The notes under the pieces are model-generated. The model was given only the letters and a program-made list of their open reading frames with translations, was not told the DNA's origin and did no database searches. 64,000 nucleotides of DNA from Actinacidiphila yeochonensis CN732 (GTDB lineage Bacteria; Actinomycetota; Actinomycetes; Streptomycetales; Streptomycetaceae): the NCBI RefSeq assembly GCF_000745345.1, contig NZ_JQNR01000003.1, forward strand, positions 930,001 through 994,000, read 5' to 3'. Below, piece by piece: positions 44,612 through 53,602 of this stretch (position 1 is its first letter; each line of letters opens with the position of its first letter). A program made the translations under genes and the position numbers.

Positions 44612-45555
44612 CCGCCGTCCACCCCGCGCTGCGCGCCCGGCGCAGGAGGGCAGCGCTGCGCAACCTCGCCTTCCTGTCGCCGTGGATCATCGGCTTCTCG
44701 GTCTTCTTCTGCTACCCGCTGCTCTCCACCGTCTACTTCTCCTTCATGCACTACGACGGGTTCAACGCCCCGGTGTGGAGCGGCGGGAGGAACTGGTCCT
44801 ACGTCTTCACCGAGTACCCGCTCTTCTGGCCGGCGCTGCGCAACACCCTGTGGCTGGTGGTGGTCATGGTCACCCTGCGGGTGGTCTTCGGCCTGGGCGT
44901 CGGGCTGCTGGTCACCAGGATCAGGACGGGCGCCGGGTTCTTCCGCACCGCCTTCTACCTGCCCTACCTGGCCCCGCCGGTGGCCGCGACCATGGCGTTC
45001 GTCTTCCTGCTCAACCCGGCCACCGGCCCGGTCAACCACGTCCTCGGCGGCATCGGCATCCCCGGCGCCGGATGGTTCACCGACCCGCACTGGTCCAAGC
45101 CGGCGCTGACCGTGCTGGCCGTGTGGGGCATCGGCGACCTGATGGTCATCTTCATGGCGGCGCTGCTGGACGTCCCCCGGGAGCAGTACGAGGCGGCCGA
45201 GCTGGACGGCGCCGGCGCGGTCCAGCGGTTCCGCCACATCACGCTGCCGAACATCCGGCCGATCGTGATGTTCGCCGTGGTCACCGGGGTGATCCAGACC
45301 ATGCAGTACTACACGCAGCCGCTGGTGGCGGGGAAGGTCGCCTCCGGCATCATCGGCAACTCCGGCCAGCAGTTCGAGCCCGGCTACCCGGACCGGTCGA
45401 CGCTGACCCTGCCGCAGCTCGTCTACAACCTCGGCTTCCAGCGCTTCGACTACGGCTCCGCGTGCGTGGTCGCCCTGGTGCTGTTCGTGCTCGCGATGGC
45501 CTTCACCGCCCTGCTGATGCGCCGCCGCAACGGTTTCCTGTCGGCGGAGGACTGA
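44608..45555 (+). CDS. csnF: ABC transporter permease CsnF
   Basis: A 315-aa MalF-type permease with six main helices. The EAA loop that docks the ATPase is EQYEAAELDGAGAVQRFRHI followed by TLPNIRPI. ATG 44608 overlaps the csnE stop. It forms the channel with CsnG. No ATPase gene is in the operon; streptomycetes supply the shared ATPase MsiK from another locus. Confidence 0.94.
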   Translation: MTAVHPALRARRRRAALRNLAFLSPWIIGFSVFFCYPLLSTVYFSFMHYDGFNAPVWSGGRNWSYVFTEYPLFWPALRNTLWLVVVMVTLRVVFGLGVGLLVTRIRTGAGFFRTAFYLPYLAPPVAATMAFVFLLNPATGPVNHVLGGIGIPGAGWFTDPHWSKPALTVLAVWGIGDLMVIFMAALLDVPREQYEAAELDGAGAVQRFRHITLPNIRPIVMFAVVTGVIQTMQYYTQPLVAGKVASGIIGNSGQQFEPGYPDRSTLTLPQLVYNLGFQRFDYGSACVVALVLFVLAMAFTALLMRRRNGFLSAED

Positions 45556-45560
45556 TCCCC

Positions 45561-46496
45561 ATGACCCATGCCACGCTCGACCCCGGCGCCCCCGACCTGC
45601 CCGGCGCCCCGTCCCGGACCGCCTCCCGGACCGGCACGGCCGCCGGCACCCGCGCCCGGCGCGCCGCCCGCCGCCGGGCCGCCCTGGAGTGGACGGCCGT
45701 GCACTCCCTCGGCATCGCCGCCGCCGCGTTCTTCGTGCTGCCGTTCGTCTTCGTCCTGCTCACCGCGGTGATGAGCGACCAGCAGGCGCTCACCCGCTCA
45801 CTGTGGCCGCACCCCTTCGTGTGGTCCAACTTCCGCACCGTGTGGGACACCCCGGGATTCCTCACCTGGTGGCGCAACACCCTGGTCTACTCCGTCGTCG
45901 GCACCGTGCTCACCGTGGTGTCGTCGCTGCCGGTGGCGTACGCGCTGGCCAAGTTCCGCTTCCGCGGCCGGAACACCGTCATGGTGCTGGTCATCTCGAC
46001 GATGATGCTGCCGCCGCAGGTGGTGATCATCCCCATGTACCTGTTCTGGGCCAAGCAGCTGCACCTGGACGGCACGCTGTGGCCGCTGCTGGTGCCGCTG
46101 GCGTTCGGCGACGCGTTCAGCATCTTCCTGCTGCGGCAGTTCCTGCTCACCGTCCCCCGCGAGTACACCGAGGCGGCCCGCGTCGACGGGTGCGGCGAAC
46201 TGCGCACCCTGCTGCGGGTGGTGGTGCCGATGATCCGTCCGGCCATCGCCGCCGTCGCCCTCTTCCAGTTCTTCGCCTGCTGGAACGACTACTTCGGACC
46301 GCAGATCTACACCAGCTCCAACCCGGCCGCCTGGACGCTCAGTTACGGCCTGGAGTCCTTCAAGGGCGCCCACCACACCAACTGGAACCTCACCATGGCG
46401 GCCACCGTTCTCGTCATGGCGCCGGTGATCATGGTGTTCTTCTTCGCACAGAAAGCCTTCATCGAAGGTGTGACCCTGACAGGAGTCAAGGGATGA
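45561..46496 (+). CDS. csnG: ABC transporter permease CsnG
   Basis: A 311-aa MalG-type permease; EAA loop EYTEAARVDGCGELRTLLRV followed by VVPMIRPA. The first 40 residues are Arg/Ala/Pro-rich and cytoplasmic. It starts at ATG 45561, five bases after the csnF stop, after GGCGGAGGACTG. Six helices are visible. Confidence 0.94.
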   Translation: MTHATLDPGAPDLPGAPSRTASRTGTAAGTRARRAARRRAALEWTAVHSLGIAAAAFFVLPFVFVLLTAVMSDQQALTRSLWPHPFVWSNFRTVWDTPGFLTWWRNTLVYSVVGTVLTVVSSLPVAYALAKFRFRGRNTVMVLVISTMMLPPQVVIIPMYLFWAKQLHLDGTLWPLLVPLAFGDAFSIFLLRQFLLTVPREYTEAARVDGCGELRTLLRVVVPMIRPAIAAVALFQFFACWNDYFGPQIYTSSNPAAWTLSYGLESFKGAHHTNWNLTMAATVLVMAPVIMVFFFAQKAFIEGVTLTGVKG

Positions 46497-47770
46497 AACT
46501 GGCAGTCGTGGGCGGCGGGTCCACGTACACGCCCGAGCTCGTCGACGGATTCGCCCGGCTGCGGGACAGCCTTCCGGTCGAGGAGCTGGTGCTGGTCGAC
46601 CCGGCGGCGGACCGGCTGGAACTGGTCGGCGGCCTGGCCCGGCGCATCCTGGCCAGGCAGGGCCACCCCGGGAAGGTCACCACCACCTCCGACCTGGTGG
46701 CCGGTGTGGAGGGCGCCGACGCCGTACTGCTCCAGCTGCGGGTGGGCGGGCAGGCGGCCCGGCTCCAGGACGAGACGTGGCCGCTGGAGTGCGGCTGCGT
46801 CGGACAGGAGACCACCGGCGCGGGCGGCCTGGCCAAGGCGATGCGCACCGTCCCGGTGGTACTCGACATCGCCGAGCAGGTGCGCCGGCACGCCCCCGGC
46901 GCCTGGATCATCGACTTCACCAACCCGGTCGGCATCGTCACCCGGGCGCTGCTCCAGGCCGGCCACCGCGCGGTCGGGCTGTGCAACGTGGCCATCGGCT
47001 TCCAGCGCAAGTTCGCCCGGCTGCTGGACGTCGAACCCGAGCAGGTCCACCTCGACCACGTGGGCCTCAACCACCTCACCTGGGAGCGGGCGGTGCGGCT
47101 CGGCGGCCCGGACGGCGCGGACGTGCTGCCCAGGCTGCTGGCCGAGCACGGCGACGCCATCGCCGACGACCTGCACCTGCCCCGCCCGGTCCTGGACCGG
47201 CTCGGCGTCGTCCCCTCCTACTACCTGCGCTACTTCTACGCGCACGACGCCGTGGTGGAGGAGATGCGCACCAAGCCGTCCCGCGCCGCCGAGGTGGCCG
47301 CGATGGAGAAGCGGCTGCTGGAGATGTACGCCGACCCGGCGCTGGACGAGAAGCCGGAGCTGCTGGCCAAGCGCGGCGGCGCCTTCTACTCCGAGGCGGC
47401 CGTGGCGCTGGCCGCCTCGCTGCTGCGCCCGGCGGCCGTGCCGGACGGCGGCCGGATACAGGTCGTCAACACGTACAACAACGGCACCCTGCCGTTCCTG
47501 CCGGACGACGCGGTGGTGGAGGTGCAGGCGGCCGTCGACGGCTCCGGCGCCGTCCCGCTTCCGGTGCCACCGCTGGACCCGCTCTACGCCGGGCTGGTGG
47601 CGCACACCACCGCCTACGAGGACCTCGCCCTGGAAGCGGCGCTGCGCGGCGGCCGGGACCGGGTCTTCGCCGCCCTGCTGGCCCACCCGCTGGTCGGCCA
47701 GTACGCGCAGGCCGAGGCGCTGACCGACCGGCTGGTCGCCCACAACCGGGAGCACTTCGCGTGGGCGTGA
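46493..47770 (+). CDS. csnH: GH4-family hydrolase CsnH
   Basis: A 425-aa NAD- and metal-dependent GH4 glycosidase. The nucleotide fold is MKLAVVGGGSTYTPELVDGF, with active-site stretches CGCVGQETTGAGGLAKA, FTNPVGIVTRA, LCNVAIGFQRK and HVGLNHLTWER. GH4 enzymes act on phosphorylated or plain glycosides by an oxidation-elimination route. In this operon a role in splitting imported glucosamine oligosaccharides is expected. ATG 46493 overlaps the csnG stop by four bases. Confidence 0.93.
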   Translation: MKLAVVGGGSTYTPELVDGFARLRDSLPVEELVLVDPAADRLELVGGLARRILARQGHPGKVTTTSDLVAGVEGADAVLLQLRVGGQAARLQDETWPLECGCVGQETTGAGGLAKAMRTVPVVLDIAEQVRRHAPGAWIIDFTNPVGIVTRALLQAGHRAVGLCNVAIGFQRKFARLLDVEPEQVHLDHVGLNHLTWERAVRLGGPDGADVLPRLLAEHGDAIADDLHLPRPVLDRLGVVPSYYLRYFYAHDAVVEEMRTKPSRAAEVAAMEKRLLEMYADPALDEKPELLAKRGGAFYSEAAVALAASLLRPAAVPDGGRIQVVNTYNNGTLPFLPDDAVVEVQAAVDGSGAVPLPVPPLDPLYAGLVAHTTAYEDLALEAALRGGRDRVFAALLAHPLVGQYAQAEALTDRLVAHNREHFAWA

Positions 47771-48849
47771 ACTCCCCCGGGGACCCCCAGGCCCCCCGGC
47801 CCGACGGATCGGACGGGTCCGGCAGGCCGGGCAGGTCCGACGCCGACCCCGAGCCGCTCGTCCGCGGCGGCGTGCTGGCCGTCGACGCGGGCAACAGCAA
47901 GACCGACGTGGCGCTGGTCGCCGCCGACGGCCGGGTGCTGGGCAGCGCCCGCGGCGGCGGCTTCCAGCCGCCCGTCGTGGGCGTCGCGGCGGCTGTCGAC
48001 GCCGTCGCCGAGGCGGTGGAGCGCGCCGCAGCGGCGGCCGGCCTGCCGCCGGCCCGGGAACGCGGCGGCCGACCGCTGGCCGCGCACGTGTCGGCGTGCC
48101 TGGCCAACGCGGACCTGCCGGTCGAGGAACGCGAGCTGGAGCAGGCCGTGCACGCGCGCGGCTGGTCGTCCAGCACCGCCGTGGCCAACGACACCTTCGC
48201 GATACTGCGGGCCGGCGTGGACGCGCCGCGGGGCGTGGCCGTGGTCTGCGGGGCCGGCATCAACTGCGTCGGCCTGCTGCCGGACGGGCGCACCGCCCGC
48301 TTCCCGGCGATCGGCAGGCTGTCGGGCGACTGGGGCGGCGGGGGCGGCCTCGCCGAGGAGGCGCTGTGGTTCGCCGCCCGCGCGGAGGACGGGCGCGGCG
48401 CCCCCACCGAGCTGGCCCGGACGCTGCCGGCGCACTTCGGGCTGGACTCGATGTACGCGCTCATCGAGGCGCTGCACCTGGGACATGTCCCCGGCGGCCG
48501 CCGGCTCGAACTGGCTCCGGTGCTCTTCGCGACAGCCGCCGCGGGCGACCCGGTCGCCCGCTCCGTGGTGGACCGGCAGGCCGAGGAGATCGTCGCCCTC
48601 GCCTCGGTCGCGCTGCGCCGGCTGGACCTGCTGGACGAGGAGGCCGACGTGGTGCTCGGCGGCGGGGTGCTGGCCGCGCGCCACCCGCAGCTGATGGACG
48701 GGATCGACACGCTGCTGGCGGCCGTCGCGCCCAAGGCCCGCACCCGGGTCATCGCCGCGCCGCCGATCCTGGGCGCCGCGCTGCTCGGCCTGGACCGGAC
48801 GGCCTCGCCGCCGGAGGCGCACGCCGCGCTGCGGGCGCACTACGCCTGA
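47767..48849 (+). CDS. csnK: BadF/BcrA-type sugar kinase CsnK
   Basis: A 360-aa ASKHA-fold kinase related to N-acetylglucosamine kinases: VLAVDAGNSKTDVALVAADG (phosphate-1), VANDTFAILRAGVD, VCGAGINCVG (phosphate-2) and VVLGGGVLAA (adenosine). GTG 47767 overlaps the csnH stop; GTG 47761 is an alternative. The first 35 residues are Pro/Gly/Asp-rich. It would phosphorylate glucosamine or its derivative after uptake. It is the last gene of the operon, before a strong hairpin. Confidence 0.9.
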   Translation: MNSPGDPQAPRPDGSDGSGRPGRSDADPEPLVRGGVLAVDAGNSKTDVALVAADGRVLGSARGGGFQPPVVGVAAAVDAVAEAVERAAAAAGLPPARERGGRPLAAHVSACLANADLPVEERELEQAVHARGWSSSTAVANDTFAILRAGVDAPRGVAVVCGAGINCVGLLPDGRTARFPAIGRLSGDWGGGGGLAEEALWFAARAEDGRGAPTELARTLPAHFGLDSMYALIEALHLGHVPGGRRLELAPVLFATAAAGDPVARSVVDRQAEEIVALASVALRRLDLLDEEADVVLGGGVLAARHPQLMDGIDTLLAAVAPKARTRVIAAPPILGAALLGLDRTASPPEAHAALRAHYA

Positions 48850-48881
48850 TCCCGGACCGCCCGGCCGGGTCCGGTCAGCCG

Positions 48882-48907
48882 GGGGGCCGTCCGAACGGGC
48901 GGCCCCC
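48882..48907 (+). terminator. Terminator of the csn operon
   Basis: GGGGGCCGTCCG (48882-48893) pairs with CGGGCGGCCCCC (48896-48907), including one G-T pair; opening the inner pair leaves a GAAC loop. It begins 33 bases after the csnK stop. Confidence 0.8.
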
Positions 48908-49064
48908 ACCAGGACCGGGCCGGACCATCCCGGGCCACGACCACCGGCAACGGTGCCCGGCGGCGGGATCGGATGGCATCGGAGGACATCGAAGCCTGAC
49001 CTTCCGTGTTCGGAAAGTCGTTGCACGCACCGCCCGTTCCTCCGTCAGAATGGCCTGCGGGCAG

Positions 49065-49236
49065 CCGCCTTCGTCAAGCCGAGCCGATCCGCGTCAAGCC
49101 GAGCCAATCCGCGTCAACCCGCTTCAATCCGTCTCCGTCCGCGTCAGTCCGCGTCGTCCGTCGCCGAAGCTCCTCAGAGGTCGGCGGAGTTCGGCGGAGG
49201 ACGGCGGAGTTCGGCGGAGTTCGGCGGAGTTCGGCG
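49065..49236. repeat. 10-bp-periodic array before glnX
   Basis: Two exact-phase blocks. At 49074-49160 are degenerate GTCAAGCCGA-GCCAATCCGC type units with 10- and 20-base periods. At 49181-49236 are five and a half units of TCGGCGGAGT. The period stays 10 for about 160 bases. The array fills the gap 48850-49358 between the csn terminator and glnX; no gene is supported there. Confidence 0.85.
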
Positions 49237-49358
49237 ATCACGGCACGGAAGGCGCGGAACGGTCTCTAGGGGGAACCGCCGGACCAACCGGGGCGTGTGC
49301 ACAGGTGGGCAGCGGCAGCCATACTGCTGGGTAGCCGACCGCTTCGTGGGGAGGACGC

Positions 49359-50780
49359 GTGACGCAGACGCCGGTGGGACACGTGCCCGTCCCGGCCGGG
49401 GAGGCCCCGGGTACGGCGGGTGGCGGGCCGGATTCCGGGCACCTGCGGCGGGCAGCGGCGGCACACCTGCGGTCCCTGCGCGCCGGGGCCGCCACCGAGC
49501 CGGGCCGGCTGCGCGTCGTCGGCGCCGTCCTGGCGCTGCTGATCGTCGCGTTCGGCGCGGTCACGGCCTGGCAGGTGGCCGACCGGCAGGCCGCGGCGGG
49601 CAACGTCCTGGACCACAGCGCCCCGCTGAGCGCCAACGCCGCCGCGATCTACCGCTCCCTCGCCGACGCCGACGCCACCGTCGCCGACGGCTTCCTGGCC
49701 GGCGGGCAGGAGCCGGCCGACGTCGTCGACAAGTACCAGGACGACGTCACCACCGCCGCCAGGCTGATCGCCGAGGCCGCCGCGAACAGCGCCGGCTCCC
49801 CTCAGGCCCGCGCCCAGATCAATACCCTCAGCAGCCAACTGCCCGCCTACACGCAGCTGGTGGCGACCGCCCGCGCCTACAACCGGCTGGGCCTGCCGCT
49901 GGGCGGCGCGTACCTGCGCTACGCCGACCAGCGGATGCGCCAGGACGGCGGCCTGCTGGACGCCGCCAGCCGGCTCTACACGGCGGAGAACGCCCGGCTC
50001 GGCTCCGACTACACCGACGCCAAGGACCTGCCCTACGCCTCCTGGGCGCTGGGCGTGGCCACGCTGGCCGCCCTGGCGTGGGCGCAGCGCCGCCACTACC
50101 GCCGTACCAACCGGGTCTTCAACCGCGGCCTGCTCTCGGCCAGCGCGGCCACCGCGGTGGTGCTGCTGTGGCTGGCGGCCGCGCACACCGTGGCCCGTAC
50201 CGACCTGGAGGACTCCGCCGCGCACGGCGCACGGTCGACGCGGGTGCTCGACAACGCCCAGATCGTGCTGCTGCAGGCCCGCGGCGACGAGAACCTGGCA
50301 CTGGTGGCGCGCGGCGTGGACACCTCCTACGACACCCGCTTCACCACCGCCATGACCACGCTGGCCGGCCCGGAGAACGGCCCTCTCGGCGGTGAGTTGG
50401 CACAGGCCCTGAAGCTGGCGGACGACCCGCGCGGCAAGGCCCCCGTCCTGGCCGCCGCCGACGCCGTCGCCCAGTGGCGCGTCCGGCACGCGGCCGAGCT
50501 CCGGCTGGACGGCGAGGGCCGGTACGACGAGGCCGTCAGCAAGGTGATCGGCGGCAAGGACGCCCAGGGCGAGGACATCGCGTCGACCAAGCAGAACTTC
50601 CAGGCCGCGGACAACGCCCTGGACTCGGCGATCCGCCAGGAGCAGGGGGAGTTCCAGGCGGCGGCCTCCGACGGCCGCGACGCGCTGGACCTGCTCCCCT
50701 ACGGCGCCGGCGGGCTGGCCCTGGCCGCGGCGGCCTGCGCCGTGCTGGGGATCGGCCGCCGGCTGGCGGAGTACCGGTGA
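49359..50780 (+). CDS. GlnX-like membrane protein
   Basis: A 473-aa protein with four hydrophobic segments at residues about 52-72, 226-244, 259-281 and 447-466. An extracytoplasmic helical loop rich in Ala and Asp lies between the first and second, and another between the third and fourth. The fold resembles chemoreceptor-type four-helix sensors. With the following substrate-binding protein and PknG it matches the mycobacterial GlnX-GlnH-PknG unit, where GlnX passes amino-acid status from GlnH to PknG. GTG 49359 follows GGGGAGGA. Assignment rests mainly on context and topology. Confidence 0.82.
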   Translation: MTQTPVGHVPVPAGEAPGTAGGGPDSGHLRRAAAAHLRSLRAGAATEPGRLRVVGAVLALLIVAFGAVTAWQVADRQAAAGNVLDHSAPLSANAAAIYRSLADADATVADGFLAGGQEPADVVDKYQDDVTTAARLIAEAAANSAGSPQARAQINTLSSQLPAYTQLVATARAYNRLGLPLGGAYLRYADQRMRQDGGLLDAASRLYTAENARLGSDYTDAKDLPYASWALGVATLAALAWAQRRHYRRTNRVFNRGLLSASAATAVVLLWLAAAHTVARTDLEDSAAHGARSTRVLDNAQIVLLQARGDENLALVARGVDTSYDTRFTTAMTTLAGPENGPLGGELAQALKLADDPRGKAPVLAAADAVAQWRVRHAAELRLDGEGRYDEAVSKVIGGKDAQGEDIASTKQNFQAADNALDSAIRQEQGEFQAAASDGRDALDLLPYGAGGLALAAAACAVLGIGRRLAEYR

Positions 50781-50842
50781 GCGCCGCACGGAGCGGCGGA
50801 CCGCCCGCCGCACGGCGGAGGCCCGAGGACGGGAGGAGAACG

Positions 50843-51946
50843 ATGGCTGAACGGACCGGCCGGGCCCGGCGCCGCCCGCTGCGGCCGGCGGGCCCGCGCG
50901 GCTGGGGCGGGGTGACCGCCATGGCGGCGGCGTGCGCCCTCGCGCTGGCCGCCCTCGTCTGGCCGCTCGACTCCGGCGCGGCGGCCCGCCCGGGCGCCAC
51001 GGCTCCGGCCCCCGGCTCGATCCCGCCGGTGACGGCGGCGACGGCGTCGACGGCTGCTCCGTCCGGAGCGGTCCGCGCCGAGCCGGCCGCGAGCCCCTCG
51101 CCGGGGCCCGACGGCACGTACGTCCTGCCGGACCAGCAGGGCTGCGACCCCTCGTACCCCAGCCTCGACCCGGCCGGCGGTACGACCGACGGCCCGGCGG
51201 TCGAGAAGATCAGACGGGCCGGCCTGCTGACCGTCGGCGTGGACCAGAGCAGCTACCTGTGGGGGTTCCGCGACCCCATCACCGGTCAACTCGCCGGCTT
51301 CGACATCGACATCGTCCGGGCGATCGCGAAGGACATCCTCGGCGACCCGGACAAGGTGCGGTACGTCGTGGTGTCGACCAAGGGACGGCAGAGCGCGGTC
51401 GCGGACCACGAGGTGGACATGGTGGTCCGCACGACCACCATCGACTGCCAGCGTGTCCGGCAGATGGCCTTCTCCACCCCGTACTTCGAGGCCGGCCAGC
51501 AGGTGCTCACGCCCAAGAACTCCGGCATCACCGGCTTCAACGACACCCTCAGGGGCCGTACCGTCTGCGTCGCCAACGGCTCCACCGCGCAGGAGCTGAT
51601 CGGGAAGGACCGGCAGGGCGCGCGCGTCATCACCGTCGACAACCAGCTCGACTGCCTCGTCCGCGTCCAACTCGGCCAGGCCGACGCCGTGATCACCGAC
51701 GACGCGCTCGCCGCCGGCCAGGCCGCCCAGGACCCGGCCGTCCACCTGGTCGGCCACCGACTGACCACGGAGACGTACGGCGTGGCCATGAACCTCGACG
51801 CGCCGGATCTGGTACGCAGGGTCAACCAGGTGCTGGCCGCGTACTGTTCGGGCGGCGCCCAGAGCGCCTGGGAGAAGTCCTACGCCAAGTGGCTGGCCCC
51901 GCACCTGCCCGAGTCCGAGGAGCCGCCGAAGCCGACGTACAAGTGA
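50843..51946 (+). CDS. GlnH-like amino-acid-binding protein
   Basis: A 367-aa family-3 solute-binding protein. An N-terminal hydrophobic segment (TAMAAACALALAALVWPL) anchors or exports it; no lipobox Cys is obvious. After a Pro/Ala/Thr-rich linker the domain shows LLTVGVDQSSYLWGFRDPIT, LAGFDIDIVRAIAKDILG and VADHEVDMVVRTTTIDCQR. ATG 50843 follows GGGAGGAGAA. GTG 50777, overlapping the glnX stop, is in frame but less likely. By analogy with M. tuberculosis GlnH it may sense aspartate or glutamate rather than drive transport, as no ABC permease is present. Confidence 0.88.
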   Translation: MAERTGRARRRPLRPAGPRGWGGVTAMAAACALALAALVWPLDSGAAARPGATAPAPGSIPPVTAATASTAAPSGAVRAEPAASPSPGPDGTYVLPDQQGCDPSYPSLDPAGGTTDGPAVEKIRRAGLLTVGVDQSSYLWGFRDPITGQLAGFDIDIVRAIAKDILGDPDKVRYVVVSTKGRQSAVADHEVDMVVRTTTIDCQRVRQMAFSTPYFEAGQQVLTPKNSGITGFNDTLRGRTVCVANGSTAQELIGKDRQGARVITVDNQLDCLVRVQLGQADAVITDDALAAGQAAQDPAVHLVGHRLTTETYGVAMNLDAPDLVRRVNQVLAAYCSGGAQSAWEKSYAKWLAPHLPESEEPPKPTYK

Positions 51947-52070
51947 GGGGCTGTCCTCCCCAGCGGCGCGGCCCCGGGCGGGCGCACCACCGGGCGGCGG
52001 AGGTGGGACGCGGTCAAGGGCCTGTCGCGGCTGTCTGGGACTGTAGGGGCCAGCAGGGACCAACGGAGAT

Positions 52071-52230
52071 CGGCAGGCATCGTCAGGCACAGGTAGGCAC
52101 AGGTAGGCGTCGGCCGGAAGCGGTCGCCGTCGGTGAGTGTCGGTTGGCGTCGGCCGGTACCAGTCGGCACGAGTCGGCACCAGTCGGCACCAGTTGGTAT
52201 CGGTCGGAAGCAGTCGGAAGCAGTCGGGGA
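52071..52230. repeat. 10-bp-periodic array, about sixteen units
   Basis: Degenerate units such as CAGTCGGCAC, GAGTCGGCAC, CGGTCGGAAG, CAGTCGGAAG and AGGTAGGCAC follow one another in strict 10-base register through most of the 314-base gap 51947-52260 between glnH and the next gene. No gene or palindrome is seen in the remainder of the gap. Confidence 0.85.
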
Positions 52231-52260
52231 CGCGGGCAACGCGACGGGAAAGAGGGTGTG

Positions 52261-53559
52261 ATGGCGCTCGCTGGAGCCTCCGGACCGGTGATGGGCCGGG
52301 AGGACGTGGACCGCGCCCTGGAACGGCTCGGCGTCGAGCACGAGGCCGTCGAGTCCTCCCTGCTCGCCCTCCAGGACCACTCCGGGCGGCGGCTGCTGGA
52401 GGGCGCCGAGCTGACCGGCGTGACCCGGGAGCGCTGGGAGCGCACGGACTCCGCCATCACCGCGCTCTGGGAGCACTTCGACGTCCTCACCGAAACGCTG
52501 GAGACCGCGCGGCGGCTGCGCGGGCGGCGCCGCTGGCCGACCCAGACCGACCTGTCCGCGCTCACCGCCCTGCTGCGCGGCGACGGGGTCACCGTGCCCG
52601 GCCGGCCCGTCCCGGACGGCGAGCGGTCGCTGACCGCCCCTCCGGCCGGGCACGGCGAGGCGACGAGCCTGCGGGAGCTGCTGCGGCGGATGAACGCCTG
52701 GTACACGCAGGCCATGGAGACGGTGGCGGCGGCCGACTCCGTCTGGTCCGCGCTGCCCGCCCGGATAGACCTGCTGAGCGCCGAGGTGGGGCGGGTGCGC
52801 TCGCTGGCCCACTCCGTCGGAGTGCGCCCCGGCAGCCACCCGTCCGGCGACGACCTGGAGCAACTGGTCGCCGAGCTGACCGAGTTGCGCGGCCGTACCG
52901 TCTCCGACCCGCTGGCCTTCTGGCGCTCCGCCCCGCCGCCGGCCGGCCCGGACACCACGCGGTACGAGGACGCCGGCCGCCGGCTGGAGGACATCCGCCG
53001 CGAGGTGGAGGCGGTGCTGCACGTACGCGACGACGCCGAGCACCGGCTCAAGCGGCTGCGGGACGTGCTCTCCCGGGCGGACCGCACCCTGACGGAGGCG
53101 CGCAGCGCACGGGTGGAGGTGCTGTCGAAGATCCTCGCCTCGGACGTGCCCGCGGTCAGCGGCGCCGCCACCGCGCTGCACGAACAGCTGGCTGCCGCGG
53201 AGGAGTTCACCAGGTCCGCGCAGTGGCACCGGCTCTCGCCGCTGCTCGACGGGCTGGAACGGCACGCCGACGAGGAGCTGCTGCGGGCCCGCGACTCGCT
53301 CACCGCGGTGACGGCGCCGCTGGCGATCCGGGCCGAGCTGCGCGGCCGGCTCGACGCGTACCGGGCCAAGGTGGCCCGGCTGGGCCTGGCCGAGGACCCG
53401 CTGCTGATCGAGCGCCACGACCAGGCGCGCCGGCTGCTGTGGAGCGCGCCCTGCGACCTGGGCGCGGCCGAACGGGCCGTGCAGCGCTACCAGCAGGCCG
53501 TCGCCGAGTCCGGCACACAGGGCGCACAGGGCGCCCCCGCCGACCGGGGGCCGCGGTGA
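52261..53559 (+). CDS. Hypothetical helical/coiled-coil protein of the PknG island
   Basis: A 432-aa protein I cannot assign to a family. It is strongly helical and charged, with heptad-like stretches such as ELTELRGRTV, EDIRREVEAVLHVRDDAEH and RLKRLRDVLSRADRTLTEA. No signal peptide or membrane helix is present, so it is cytoplasmic. ATG 52261 follows GAAAGAGGG. It lies between glnH and pknG in the same direction, 43 bases before pknG, which suggests an adaptor or substrate of the kinase. That is inference from position only. Confidence 0.75.
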   Translation: MALAGASGPVMGREDVDRALERLGVEHEAVESSLLALQDHSGRRLLEGAELTGVTRERWERTDSAITALWEHFDVLTETLETARRLRGRRRWPTQTDLSALTALLRGDGVTVPGRPVPDGERSLTAPPAGHGEATSLRELLRRMNAWYTQAMETVAAADSVWSALPARIDLLSAEVGRVRSLAHSVGVRPGSHPSGDDLEQLVAELTELRGRTVSDPLAFWRSAPPPAGPDTTRYEDAGRRLEDIRREVEAVLHVRDDAEHRLKRLRDVLSRADRTLTEARSARVEVLSKILASDVPAVSGAATALHEQLAAAEEFTRSAQWHRLSPLLDGLERHADEELLRARDSLTAVTAPLAIRAELRGRLDAYRAKVARLGLAEDPLLIERHDQARRLLWSAPCDLGAAERAVQRYQQAVAESGTQGAQGAPADRGPR

Positions 53560-53602
53560 GGGCGCGGACGACGGCCCGCGCCGGGCGGGAGAGGGGGAGC
53601 GC

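Noticed and set aside
48850-49358. CRISPR-like array in the glnX gap
   Set aside because: Units are only 10-20 bp with no spacers between them; this is a minisatellite.
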